DNA of 64,000 nt. It comes from Legionella nautarum. GTDB taxonomy: Bacteria > Pseudomonadota > Gammaproteobacteria > Legionellales > Legionellaceae. Below are positions 37,808 through 47,402 of the stretch, in pieces. Position 1 is the stretch's first letter, and every line of letters begins with the position of its first letter. The translations under genes and the position numbers were made by a program. The notes below the pieces were generated by a model. That model was not told the origin of the DNA, searched no databases, and worked only from the letters and a program-made list of their open reading frames with translations. Location of the stretch: positions 124,001 to 188,000 of the forward strand of contig NZ_LNYO01000024.1 of NCBI RefSeq assembly GCF_001467895.1. The letters are read 5' to 3'.

Positions 37808-39154
37808 ATGCCTAAAATTATTTTTTTAAATGGTGTAAATGATGATGGTATGGGCGATTTTTACCATTTCGTGGACATCTATACGGCTTTAAAAACCAAT
37901 CCAAAATTTGATGACTATGAGTTCATTTGCCTTATTGCTTGTTATCCTCATCAATATACTTCTATTAAAAAACAACTTGATGAACTCCAAATTAACCCCG
38001 ATCATTATGTTCTTGGCCTTTGGTCAAGTTTTAGAGAGGAATTCCTAAAAAATGAAAAAATAGTTAAGCATTTTTCGGAAGCTGAGCAGATATTGCAAAT
38101 TTCATATAGTAATTTTCCTTCCATAGAGGAATACCTAAATTTAAATAAAAAGGCCAGCTATAAATTTATCCCAGAACATGAGTTTGGAAATTTTTCTCGG
38201 CCTGGTAGCAAGGGTGCTGTGTACTCACTTGGTTTAGGGTCCGATTGTCTGGGAGTTAAACTAAAAGCAATCAGTCGCTTAACTCCTTATGAAGCTATGG
38301 CTGGCATGCAAAAAGCAGGATCTGATTTCCCAAATATACTTTTAGAAAACACCGAATCGAAAGATATTAAAGAGTTCGTCGACAAAAATATTCTTATTCC
38401 TGCCTATTTTAATAAGATGAGAGATTTTCTTAGTTTTTTGTATTTATTGGGGGCGAATAAAACGGGTTTGGTTAATAAAGACCTTGCAGTTTTTGTATCG
38501 GGTGCTGGACTGCGTGAAAAAGAATACGGTGAGTCCTTCGAAAAAGAGCTTAAAAAAAGGGAGCCTAAATTAAACGATCTAAGCGACTTTGCTTTTTGGT
38601 TTCGTATCGATTCCAGTATTCTCAAAGAGACTAGTATCAACAAAGTTGAATTAATTGAGAATGGAAAGCAGCCTGTGGTTTTAAGAATTAACCCGGAGGG
38701 TAGTAGAAAAATTCGTGTTTTCTATGGCTATTTCTTGGATAAAGAGAGTTATCAGGCCACCTATAGACAAGCTTTTATAGCTGGGGTTTCAGGAGATAAT
38801 TCCTTAGAATTAGCAATCTCCTGTCAAACTTTGCCCTGGTATTGTTCAACTAATTCCACGAGAAAAATAAATACAAACCTCGCCTTAGTTGACCTCATTA
38901 ATCGCAATATCATGGATGAAAAAATTAAAAAGGATTTTGAGAGATTTTTTTTCAATAAATCTGCCCAGAGTACCGAATCGACTAAAGACCAATTAGACTT
39001 ACCTAATATGGCTCTTTACTGGATGGCTGTAGCAGAATACCTTATTCGAAATAGAAATTTTTATAATGAGCTTGAAAGAATCATGTTAGATAATTCTTGT
39101 GCTATTCAAGAGGATAATTCTTTTGAGGGAGATCAGCCATCATATAGCGCGTAA
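37808..39154 (+). CDS. Hypothetical protein, possible GT-B glycosyltransferase-like effector
   Basis: The 448-residue protein is not confidently recognised. It opens MPKIIFLNGVNDDGMGDFYH, a strand-loop-helix with glycines like the first Rossmann unit of GT-B enzymes. Around residue 325 it has FIAGVSGDNSLELAISCQTLPWY, which resembles the donor-binding loop of that fold (G-D-N-S-x-x-E-A, then L-P). The tail is acidic (EDNSFEGDQPSYSA). It is a single gene between the PIN relic and a convergent nuclease gene. The acidic C-terminus fits a Dot/Icm substrate, by inference. Confidence 0.75.
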   Translation: MPKIIFLNGVNDDGMGDFYHFVDIYTALKTNPKFDDYEFICLIACYPHQYTSIKKQLDELQINPDHYVLGLWSSFREEFLKNEKIVKHFSEAEQILQISYSNFPSIEEYLNLNKKASYKFIPEHEFGNFSRPGSKGAVYSLGLGSDCLGVKLKAISRLTPYEAMAGMQKAGSDFPNILLENTESKDIKEFVDKNILIPAYFNKMRDFLSFLYLLGANKTGLVNKDLAVFVSGAGLREKEYGESFEKELKKREPKLNDLSDFAFWFRIDSSILKETSINKVELIENGKQPVVLRINPEGSRKIRVFYGYFLDKESYQATYRQAFIAGVSGDNSLELAISCQTLPWYCSTNSTRKINTNLALVDLINRNIMDEKIKKDFERFFFNKSAQSTESTKDQLDLPNMALYWMAVAEYLIRNRNFYNELERIMLDNSCAIQEDNSFEGDQPSYSA

Positions 39155-39193
39155 CCTGTAGATTTAAGACTGTATCTTGCTTAAAGGTTACGC
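39149..39193. terminator. Hairpin between convergent genes
   Basis: GCGTAACCT (39149-39157) is inverted at 39185-39193 (AGGTTACGC) around 27 bases. It includes the stop codon of the upstream gene, lies between two convergent genes and could end transcripts from either side, although T-runs are weak. Confidence 0.45.
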
Positions 39194-39207
39194 AACAACG
39201 TCCCGTT

Positions 39208-41724
39208 TTACTCAAAACGACACAAATTTTGAAAATGGCATTGTTGACAAATTGAGGCGTTGAGCGGTTGTGGTGGGCAGTGACCTTGAATGAATTCTTC
39301 TGCCAATTCAGTTAATTGCGCTTCCCAATGTTGTCGATAATCAGACCAATTTTCATCTTTTTTTATGGCCGCTAAACCGGGTAAAGAATGATTTTCTGCA
39401 CTCAACCCTTTACAGACAAATTGCCCGGCTTTTAATTGAGCAAAGACGAGCCCATTGATCGTTTGGTCGAGCAAGGCATAGAGTAATAATTGCGGTTCTT
39501 TAGGGCGCTCTTCTTTCCAGGGCAAACTTTGTGGCAAGCTGCTTTTATAATCAATCACCCATTTTTGTTCTTGCTCAACCCGGTCAAGTCTATCCACGCG
39601 AACACGAAAATCAATTCCTGCCAAATGGATTGTAAAGGCTTGCTCTAGGGCTTCAACTTCAAAAGCCGGACGTTGCCGTTCCCACTGCAGACAGGCATGG
39701 ACTAAACGCTTAAGTCTTGCTAATTCAACTTCTTGGAACAGAGAAGAAAACGAGTGGGTTCGTTTATCAATTAAAGGCTCTAAAGCAGAGCGAATGGCTT
39801 GCTCAATCTTGAGTTCTAATTCGTCGTCTTTTAGTCCTAATAAGGTTTTTTGATTGCCTAATGCTTGCCAGAGTAATTCCATGACCTTATGAATTACTTG
39901 TCCCCGCTCTTTGGCATCCGGTCCTTCTGTGGTGTCTAAAGTGGTTCTAGCATGCAATCGATGCTCAGCGAAAGCACGGAAAGGGCATTTGGCCTGATTG
40001 GCTAAGATCGCTGTGCCTCCAGCTGTTTTTTCACCATCAATCAAAGGAATTTGATAATTTTCGGCAAAAGGAACGGTCAGAGAGTTTCTATTTGGTTTGT
40101 TAATCTCGCTTGTAGGAAAAGCGGCTAAATGAGCAACCAAGGGACTAGGTAGATTGGGTTTATCATCGCTTAAACGAGGATAGCTATAAACTACTTGAGA
40201 GCTGCTATTGGCAAAACGTTGCACGATCTTTTTAGCTAAATGCAATTCACGCTCAGGCGATGCATGCGGCATACCATGATCACGTTGCAGGGAAAGTGGA
40301 ATAAAGGCAGAAAGCCTAGCCTTTTGCGGCAAAGCTTGGTCAGTTAAACCGGTAAACCAGAGGCTATCAAAAGAACAGCCTCCTGCTTCTAATAAGCCAA
40401 GAATTTGAATGGCTGCTTCTGCTTTTTTAGCTTGGAAAATAGTTGATTTTGCCAAATAGGCGAAGGCGGAAAATGCCTCTTCTTGGGATAGTTCCACAGT
40501 AAGTAAATTAAGTTGTTTAAATTCGTCAAATAGGGCTAAAAATCGTTGATAGCATTGATAATTAGCAGAATTTAGAGAATATTCGCCAGGAAAGCCTAAG
40601 GCTAACAGACGATTTTTAAACGCGTTCACCCATTCAGTGGGCGAACCGCTTTGAGGATAAGCTGTGATGGTTTTCACCCGCTCAGCTAATCGAGGTGCTG
40701 TTTGTTCTAGCTCTTTAAGTAACGCGTCTTGTTCAAATTGAAATTCCTGCAGTATTTTGCTTTCTTCTAGGAGTTGAGCGCGAGCAAGCATTTCAGTTTG
40801 TGAATAGGCTAGATAAGGCGAATGAAGCAATAAACGGGCTTGATGAATATTGAGGTGCTTGCCGTTGAGCTGAATCCAGCAAAGTGCATGGGAAACGAGC
40901 GGATAATCGGACAAGGCTTGGCCAAGAGAAATATTAAATTGTTCTGGGGTAAACTGTTTCTGCAAAAGCCGTTGCAAGGACTGAGATTGAGTTTGTAAAC
41001 CAGGAACAACAACCGCAATGCGTTTTTCACCTTTGGCAAGGCAGGTTTTTATCCAAGGTATTAACTGTTGATACTCATCCTGTTCGTCCTGAGCGGCATA
41101 AAGATGAAGTTGGCTTGCCGTGGCTTTTAAATCATAGTGATAAAGCTGGCAACCTTGCTCGCTGAAATGCTTTTGTAATGCACGTTGTTGCGGTGTGTAA
41201 TCATCAAAACAAGCCCACACAAAGGTTTCTTGGTTGACAAATTTTTTTTGCAAGCTCAAATAGTTGGCTAATTGAGCCTCCGTAATAGCCTCTATTTTGT
41301 TGAGTTCCTGCTCTAATTCTAAAGCCCAGAGCTGGAATTGCCGTGTTTGTGGCGTTGACAAAAAAGAAGGATGATCAAAATCAATTTGCCAAAATTGGCA
41401 ACGAACCCAAGCATCTATCACCGCTCCTAATAAACCCTCGTTCAAATGCGGGCTATGAATTTTAAGAATCTTGCGGCAAAGATAATGAAATTGTGCAGTG
41501 GTCAGAACAATAGGATGTGACTGTTTTGGGTCGTGGTGGGTTAAGAGCTTGAATTGAATTTGCAAAAAAGCAGAATAGGGTAGGCAACGAGGTTTATCAT
41601 GCACGGATTGATGACGGGTTTTAGAAAAATCATGTATTAATTCATTGCTTAAACGATTATTCGGAGTAATAACCGTAGCGCCATTTTCCATCAATTCAAA
41701 CAGATGGGATTTATCATTCATCAT
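39208..41724 (-). CDS. RecB/AddB-like PD-(D/E)XK nuclease, probable DNA repair protein
   Basis: A protein of about 838 residues. The N-terminal and middle parts resemble an inactivated helicase of the AddB type. The C-terminal part is a RecB-family nuclease with ANQAKCPFRAFAEHRL, the catalytic RVRVDRLDR and WVIDYKSS motifs, and a terminal CQQCHFQNLC. Together with the early Cys this would hold a 4Fe-4S cluster, as in AddB. The family (TIGR03623-like) is annotated as a probable DNA repair protein; no AddA gene is adjacent. Several start codons are possible between 41721 and 41736; it overlaps the upstream membrane-protein gene by about 10 bases. Confidence 0.88.
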   Translation of the reverse strand: MMNDKSHLFELMENGATVITPNNRLSNELIHDFSKTRHQSVHDKPRCLPYSAFLQIQFKLLTHHDPKQSHPIVLTTAQFHYLCRKILKIHSPHLNEGLLGAVIDAWVRCQFWQIDFDHPSFLSTPQTRQFQLWALELEQELNKIEAITEAQLANYLSLQKKFVNQETFVWACFDDYTPQQRALQKHFSEQGCQLYHYDLKATASQLHLYAAQDEQDEYQQLIPWIKTCLAKGEKRIAVVVPGLQTQSQSLQRLLQKQFTPEQFNISLGQALSDYPLVSHALCWIQLNGKHLNIHQARLLLHSPYLAYSQTEMLARAQLLEESKILQEFQFEQDALLKELEQTAPRLAERVKTITAYPQSGSPTEWVNAFKNRLLALGFPGEYSLNSANYQCYQRFLALFDEFKQLNLLTVELSQEEAFSAFAYLAKSTIFQAKKAEAAIQILGLLEAGGCSFDSLWFTGLTDQALPQKARLSAFIPLSLQRDHGMPHASPERELHLAKKIVQRFANSSSQVVYSYPRLSDDKPNLPSPLVAHLAAFPTSEINKPNRNSLTVPFAENYQIPLIDGEKTAGGTAILANQAKCPFRAFAEHRLHARTTLDTTEGPDAKERGQVIHKVMELLWQALGNQKTLLGLKDDELELKIEQAIRSALEPLIDKRTHSFSSLFQEVELARLKRLVHACLQWERQRPAFEVEALEQAFTIHLAGIDFRVRVDRLDRVEQEQKWVIDYKSSLPQSLPWKEERPKEPQLLLYALLDQTINGLVFAQLKAGQFVCKGLSAENHSLPGLAAIKKDENWSDYRQHWEAQLTELAEEFIQGHCPPQPLNASICQQCHFQNLCRFE

Positions 41725-42244
41725 TCGCTGCATCACTGTGGTCTTTGGTTTCTATGCGTTGTTGATCAGCGGCAATTAAACCAGGTAAAAAATGTTTGTT
41801 GAAATAAATCGCTACAAGGCCGGAAAGAGGAATAAACCACAGTCCTATCGTCAAGCTAAGGGAAGCTAAGATTGCACCATAAACCACAAAATAATCTTTC
41901 ATATGTTGCAAGTGACTGACAAAGATTGGATCAGAAAAATAGTAATGAGCGAGAATCGCTAAACTTCCAAGAATAAGTATCAGGAACGCGAGTAAAATAC
42001 CAATTAAAAAAGGCCGTAACCAATGCGCTTTTTTAGCTAAAACCTTTCCTAAAAAACCACCAACTAAAGCACCAATAATGAGGGCAACGAAGATAGAAGG
42101 TAATAGAGGTAAAAGCCCTTTGTCTCTTAAGGATAAAAGGGTGTATTTAGTAAATAAGGTAAAAAGCAGAGAATAAATAGCAAAAAAAATGGCCCCAGCA
42201 AATCTGGGGCTTAATGGAGAATAATTGTTAGCGTTTACATTCAT
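41714..42244 (-). CDS. Small four-helix membrane protein (duplicated pair, member 1)
   Basis: The 176-residue protein has four hydrophobic segments (about 15-40, 45-70, 78-105 and 120-150) and short charged ends. No family is recognised. It shares topology and spaced residues with the gene just upstream (PRFAGAIFFAIYS versus PRLLSAVYFGLLS, and a late SGLVAIYF versus AAGLAAMYLRGH), so the two look like an old tandem duplication. A 7-base gap separates them and the nuclease gene overlaps downstream, so all three are probably one transcript. Confidence 0.82.
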   Translation of the reverse strand: MNVNANNYSPLSPRFAGAIFFAIYSLLFTLFTKYTLLSLRDKGLLPLLPSIFVALIIGALVGGFLGKVLAKKAHWLRPFLIGILLAFLILILGSLAILAHYYFSDPIFVSHLQHMKDYFVVYGAILASLSLTIGLWFIPLSGLVAIYFNKHFLPGLIAADQQRIETKDHSDAANDE

Positions 42245-42251
42245 AATCTTG

Positions 42252-42845
42252 TCACTTAGTGGTTATATGTTCTTTGCTTTGCTCCGCATCCACGGGTTTT
42301 ACTAATTTAGTCTTATCTTTGCTTTCCATTGGATTTTCTTTCAATGGTTTTAGTTTTTCATGTTTAGAGTGTAGTATGTCGTAAACTAGATGCCCGCGTA
42401 AATACATTGCTGCTAAACCGGCAGCAATAGCCAGCCACAAACCTGCGACAAGAAAACAATAGAGTAATATAAATAAATAAGTGACAAACAGATTATTGAA
42501 GCCCAAGTCTGCAAAGGCTTCAGGGTGATGAGTCTTAAATAAGTATAGGAAAATTAAAGCATAAATTGGTAAAGCAGCAAGAACCATGACAAAACCCCAG
42601 AGAAACGCTCTGCGCCGGTAGGGTTTTTGAGAATGGATAATTAGCCTGCCAAAAATAGCACCAAAACAACTGGCTATGATTACTGCCAGTAAAATGGCTT
42701 GGAAAGCAGGTAAGATCTGCTGTACCCCGAAGGCGTAAAAAATGGCATCAATAATAACGGTTGCTACAATTGACAATAAGCCAAAATAAACTGCAGAGAG
42801 CAAGCGAGGGTTTGAAATTGATAAAGCTTCATCATCCTTTTCCAT
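42252..42845 (-). CDS. Small four-helix membrane protein (duplicated pair, member 2)
   Basis: The 197-residue protein has four membrane segments between about residues 15 and 150 and a hydrophilic Lys/Glu-rich tail. A GGAGG lies 5 bases before the ATG at 42845, so I prefer that start to the TTG four codons upstream. The family is unknown; see the related downstream gene. It is the first gene of a three-gene minus-strand unit ending in a repair nuclease. Confidence 0.82.
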   Translation of the reverse strand: MEKDDEALSISNPRLLSAVYFGLLSIVATVIIDAIFYAFGVQQILPAFQAILLAVIIASCFGAIFGRLIIHSQKPYRRRAFLWGFVMVLAALPIYALIFLYLFKTHHPEAFADLGFNNLFVTYLFILLYCFLVAGLWLAIAAGLAAMYLRGHLVYDILHSKHEKLKPLKENPMESKDKTKLVKPVDAEQSKEHITTK

Positions 42846-43032
42846 TAGATCCTCCAAACAAACATGATTGATAAGCAGAGATCTACATGCTTATTTAAAA
42901 TCCCTTAACAATATAATATTAGACCAAGTGCGGGGCTTTTTTCGCCTATAATTAAAAATAACGGCCATAAGGAGTTGAATAGAATTATCTTTTTGGTAAA
43001 ATAATAGTCATTAAGTCATTTTGTTGAAATAC

Positions 43033-45036
43033 ATGTCTTTTTTTTATAAAAGCAATCGCATCATTCCAGGAGAGCCGACTCGAGCGGGCCATACTTTTTT
43101 TAAAGAGGCTAAGTATCTCGACCTAGAGGGTTTTTTAAGAAAAATTGTTTATAAAAAAAATAAAAAGGGCAATCCTCAATTATCTGTTTTTGAAGTGGCT
43201 TTTACAGCCTTAGCGAGGCGTTTTTTACGGCCTGATTTAACTCCAAAACAGGCCTTAGTAAAAAACCAAGGGCAAGAAATTGTTGGACTCGCATCAGAGT
43301 ATTTTTCTTATACGGCTCAACGGCGTGAGGGCTTAGGTGTTTTTGCATCAATAGCCAAAGATGATAGGCCCAAACCCGCGAGGGATTCGCAAGCTAATAA
43401 TTTGAAAAGACCGTCAACGCAGTACTGTATTACTTACAGAACTGTCAGTGAACCCGAACAAATTCCGATCGCATTTCTAGATCAATATGATCCTGGTTTT
43501 TTTAATGTGTTATGGCAATTGAGAAGCACCGGACAAATTGATTTTGATGTGGCTTCACTAGCTAGTGTATTAGCTGGATCTTATAGCTTGGAAGAAGATG
43601 ATCTCCATAAAGGGAATTTAGGTTTTTATATCGTAAAAAAATTAATAAAAGGCGAAGAAAAATTTCAAGTTGTATTTTTCAAAATTGATAATGATCTGAT
43701 GTTGGTGGATAGTATGATGTCGCGTTGCAATGCCCGCATGACTAGCTGGCTTCATAACGAGCATGCTTTTGAAATAACAATGCGGGATCTCATTGATTTT
43801 CCAAATCTTTCTGATTCAAAAAATTTTTATTGGCCTACTTATTTACGTTTGTTTGCAAATCCAATCGGTAACAAAGACTATTCAGATGAAGATGATGCCC
43901 TTGCATTTATTGAATTAGGTAAAGATCCTGAATTTCAACGAGAAAAATGGCGAGAGTTTTATAAACATATTCTTATTCCCCAAGCCATTATTGAACAAGA
44001 TTTAGAAGAAGTTCTTGATAAAAATTCCCCAGAAGACAGGGCACAAATTGCTTTAATTACTCATGCAGTGCTAGCAAGGCAAGCTAAGCTAAGGGCAGTA
44101 CTGTTTGCCATTCCTCAATTTCGTGATTTTGTGATGACCCTGAAAGAAAGAGACGCCCAATCAATTCAGGATGAAATTGTGAGAGACATCGACCCATCAA
44201 TTCAAGAAAATATAATTCCTGATATTGATAGAAATATGGAGCACTATAATTCCTTTTGTGCCAATGAATATGTTGATGGTGATACGCCCTTACACCTGGC
44301 AATTCGACTAGGGGATTATCGTTATCAAGAAACTTGGCAATCGTTCAGTGAGTTTGCTGCACAAGAAAATAGCCGAGGTGAAAAACCTTTAGATGTCGCT
44401 GTAGCAGCAATTAAAAATAGTGATCCCCATTCTCACAATGAGGTAAGAAAAAATCCTTTTCTTATCATTCAAGCTCTGCTAAAAGAAGGGGTGCAAAAAA
44501 CAGCTTCTTATAAAGAATTAAGTAAAGAGTTAAGGAGAAAAATTAAAAATTATTCTTTAAATTCTATTCATAGGACTCATGCGACTGAAGCGAGTTCTAC
44601 TGACGAATTATTAGCGCTTATGCAAGCCATTGGTGAAGATCATAGTTTTAGCCTTAAAATGAAAAAAGAGCTTTCTGTTATCTGCCTGAAAGATTATATA
44701 AGAGCGCATAGAAATGATTCAAACTATGAAAAAACATTATTAGAGATCAAGGAAGCTTTAAACGGCTATAAAAAACCTCCTGCACCACAACTACAATTTA
44801 TTCGTCAGCTACGAAGTCATTTATGGATCATTCGTAAAATCAGAGGCCTATTCGGAGTAACTTCAACCCAAAGTGAACTCAATGGATTAATCAATCAAGA
44901 GTTAAATCGTTTAAATCCCAGTTGCTTTTTCTCTTGCTTTTCTTTCTTTTTCTGTAACTCTGAGACGGATATTGGCGCTGAGACGGTCATTCTTAATTCT
45001 CAAGAAGAAATGCCCCCATTTATTTCTCTAATTTAA
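43033..45036 (+). CDS. Ankyrin-type hypothetical protein, candidate effector
   Basis: The roughly 667-residue protein has one clear ankyrin unit near residue 415 (DGDTPLHLAIRLGDYRYQET, then NSRGEKPLDVAVAAI), and more degenerate helices around it. The rest is unrecognised. The N-terminal region (TRAGHTFFKEAKYLDLEGFL) and the middle part (DNDLMLVDSMMSRCNARMT) match nothing I know. Near the end is an odd Cys/Phe-rich stretch (CFFSCFSFFFC), possibly membrane-associated or a lipidation site, then an acidic tail. I chose the ATG at 43033 over two TTG codons just before it. It converges with and overlaps the thiolase gene by 4 bases. Confidence 0.78.
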   Translation: MSFFYKSNRIIPGEPTRAGHTFFKEAKYLDLEGFLRKIVYKKNKKGNPQLSVFEVAFTALARRFLRPDLTPKQALVKNQGQEIVGLASEYFSYTAQRREGLGVFASIAKDDRPKPARDSQANNLKRPSTQYCITYRTVSEPEQIPIAFLDQYDPGFFNVLWQLRSTGQIDFDVASLASVLAGSYSLEEDDLHKGNLGFYIVKKLIKGEEKFQVVFFKIDNDLMLVDSMMSRCNARMTSWLHNEHAFEITMRDLIDFPNLSDSKNFYWPTYLRLFANPIGNKDYSDEDDALAFIELGKDPEFQREKWREFYKHILIPQAIIEQDLEEVLDKNSPEDRAQIALITHAVLARQAKLRAVLFAIPQFRDFVMTLKERDAQSIQDEIVRDIDPSIQENIIPDIDRNMEHYNSFCANEYVDGDTPLHLAIRLGDYRYQETWQSFSEFAAQENSRGEKPLDVAVAAIKNSDPHSHNEVRKNPFLIIQALLKEGVQKTASYKELSKELRRKIKNYSLNSIHRTHATEASSTDELLALMQAIGEDHSFSLKMKKELSVICLKDYIRAHRNDSNYEKTLLEIKEALNGYKKPPAPQLQFIRQLRSHLWIIRKIRGLFGVTSTQSELNGLINQELNRLNPSCFFSCFSFFFCNSETDIGAETVILNSQEEMPPFISLI

Positions 45037-46307
45037 ACTGCTTCTAAAATAGCAGTGACCCCCATACCACCTGCCGTACAAATAGAAATTAAACCTCGGC
45101 CGCTGCCATTTTGGTGTAACATTTTGGCAAGACTTGCAACAATACGGCTGCCTGTTGCAGCGAAAGGGTGCCCTAGGGCAACCGATCCTCCCTTGATATT
45201 CAATTTTGAGCGATCGATGGTTCCTAAGGCTGTGTCCCGATGAAGGACTTGTTTGCAATAATCCTCTGATTCCCAAGCTTTTAAAGTACATAAAACTTGT
45301 CCTTCAAACGCTTCATGAATTTCATAAAAATCGAAATCTTGCAGTGTTAATTTATTACGTTTTAAAAGTTCACTCACAGCAAGGGTTGGGGCCATTAATA
45401 AGCCTTCACCATGGACGTAATCGACTGCTGCGACTTGAGCGTCAACAAAACGGGCAAGTAAGGGATAATTGAATTTTGTGGCTATCTCTTCGCTTACCAA
45501 ATAAACCGCTGAAGAGCCATCAGTGAGGGGTGTTGAGTTACCTGCAGTTAAAGTGCCGGAACCGCTAAAATCAAAGGAGGGTTTTAACTTGGCTAATTTT
45601 TCTATCGTCGTGTCTCTGCGCAAAATACTGTCGCGTTTTAAGCCTTGAAATTCAAAAACCAAATCATCATAAAACCCTTCATCATAAGCCCTAGCTGCAT
45701 TTTGATGACTTAAAAAAGCCAATTCATCTTGGGCATGCCGAGTAATATGCCATTCTTTCACCATTTTCTCAGTATGTTCCCCCATTGATAAGCCGGTTCT
45801 AGGCTCCACAACTGCTGGAAATTGTGGCTTTATATCGCTTGGGCGAAAAGAAAATAATAATTTTAATTTGCTGGCAAAATCTCTTGCTTGATTTAAAGCA
45901 ACTAATTTTTGTGCAAAGGAGCGCTTGAACATAATTGGAATATCACTGTTTGTATCGACACCGCCGGCAATGCCGTCATCAATTTGGTAGTTTGCAATTT
46001 TGAGGGCGATTTGCAATGTAGTTTCTAGACTCGTTCCACAAGCTCTTTGCAGTGAATATCCAGGTGTGTGAGGATTGAGGGCGGAGCCAAGCACACATTC
46101 CCGTGCGAGATTCCAATCAAAAGAGCTATGCATCACGGCGCCAAGACCCACGTCACCCAACAGCCTATTTTCAAGATGCATTTTTTTGACGAGCTCTTGT
46201 AAAGAAGCAAGCATCAAATCTTGAGTTGAGATTTTATTATAGCTAGTCATGGACTTTACAAAGGGTGTCCTAATGCCTCCTGCAATATAAACTGGTCTTG
46301 TTTTCAC
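45033..46307 (-). CDS. FadI-like acetyl-CoA acyltransferase (thiolase)
   Basis: The 424-residue thiolase would cleave 3-ketoacyl-CoA in fatty acid beta-oxidation or run in reverse. The acylated Cys lies in QRACGTSLE (about residue 91), the catalytic His in EIHEAFEGQVL, and the second Cys with glycines in SICTAGGMGV. The VIDTNSDIP-like region (GGVDTNSDIPIMF) is typical of the FadI branch rather than PhaA. No FadJ partner is adjacent. The 160 bases upstream hold no gene. Confidence 0.92.
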   Translation of the reverse strand: MKTRPVYIAGGIRTPFVKSMTSYNKISTQDLMLASLQELVKKMHLENRLLGDVGLGAVMHSSFDWNLARECVLGSALNPHTPGYSLQRACGTSLETTLQIALKIANYQIDDGIAGGVDTNSDIPIMFKRSFAQKLVALNQARDFASKLKLLFSFRPSDIKPQFPAVVEPRTGLSMGEHTEKMVKEWHITRHAQDELAFLSHQNAARAYDEGFYDDLVFEFQGLKRDSILRRDTTIEKLAKLKPSFDFSGSGTLTAGNSTPLTDGSSAVYLVSEEIATKFNYPLLARFVDAQVAAVDYVHGEGLLMAPTLAVSELLKRNKLTLQDFDFYEIHEAFEGQVLCTLKAWESEDYCKQVLHRDTALGTIDRSKLNIKGGSVALGHPFAATGSRIVASLAKMLHQNGSGRGLISICTAGGMGVTAILEAV

Positions 46308-46471
46308 CTTGATATCCCCTTCAGGTATATTAGCTAATAATAGTCCAATTTTCTCTAGACTAAATTGGATCCCTAATTAGGTCCTTGGTGTGTTTTGAAA
46401 CTCATTTTAGACCCAGTAATTTATTCGTCCTCGCAATAATAACAGTTGGAGCATCATGGGCTGTTTAAAAA

Positions 46472-47335
46472 TCACTTATTCTTTATCAACTTCTCTGCAA
46501 CTTCTTTTTTCATCACAATAATTGAAATACGGCGGTTATTGGGATTTAAGGGATTAGTTTTATCCAATAAAACCGAGGAAGCAAAGCCTGTAACCTCCAT
46601 AACTTTATTTTCTTGTAAACCCGCTTTAATAAGGACTCGTCTTGCTGAGTTGGCTCGTTGTGTAGATAATTCCCAGTTAGATTGGGTCAAATCCTCAGGG
46701 TTGTTGTAAGGATTTGCATCAGTATGACCTTGGATACTGATTTTGTTGGGGACCGTGCTTAAAAGCTTGGCAATCTTATCGAGAATGGGCTGCATTTCTG
46801 GACTCATTTGATCAGAGCCCATGGGGAACATAGGCTTATTCTTATTATCAATAAGCTGAATACGTAAGCCCTCCGATACTTCGTCCATCAATAAACGATC
46901 TTTTAATTCGGTGAGTGCAGGATCTTTATTCACGGTAAGCAAGATATTTGATTTTAATTCTTCAAGTTTCTTCATCTCTTTTTGTTTGTCTTTTTGATGA
47001 TCTTGTTTCTGTCCATCGGCTGTTTGCTCAGCAGAGACTTGTCCATCATGCTTGTCTAATTGATCCCCACCACCTTTAATGATGTTTGTCCGCGACCCCA
47101 TGCTATCGCCGCCGATTAAGGCAATGCGCAGCGGTTGTTTGAAATATTCACTGATGCCATCCTTTTGTGCTTTATTTAAAGAAGCGATTAACCACATCAA
47201 TAAGAAAAAGGCCATCATTGCCGTGACAAAATCGGCGTAAGCAATTTTCCATGAGCCGCCATGGTGAGGGTGAGATTCACCGGCTTTTCGTTTAATGACA
47301 ACAATGTTTTTACTTTCTGCTTTACTTTCAGCCAT
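46472..47335 (-). CDS. motB: Flagellar stator protein MotB
   Basis: The 287-residue inner-membrane protein anchors the stator to peptidoglycan. It has one membrane helix near residues 28-50 containing the proton-binding Asp35 (SWKIAYADFVTAMMAFFLLMW) and a C-terminal OmpA-like domain with IQGHTDANPY and the NRRISIIV end. With motA 67 bases upstream it forms the proton-driven torque unit. Confidence 0.97.
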   Translation of the reverse strand: MAESKAESKNIVVIKRKAGESHPHHGGSWKIAYADFVTAMMAFFLLMWLIASLNKAQKDGISEYFKQPLRIALIGGDSMGSRTNIIKGGGDQLDKHDGQVSAEQTADGQKQDHQKDKQKEMKKLEELKSNILLTVNKDPALTELKDRLLMDEVSEGLRIQLIDNKNKPMFPMGSDQMSPEMQPILDKIAKLLSTVPNKISIQGHTDANPYNNPEDLTQSNWELSTQRANSARRVLIKAGLQENKVMEVTGFASSVLLDKTNPLNPNNRRISIIVMKKEVAEKLIKNK

Positions 47336-47402
47336 AATAACTCCATCAAGTAAAAGTTAAGCCCTGAAGATGCATTTTGCATACAATCGTCGTTGATTAT
47401 TG

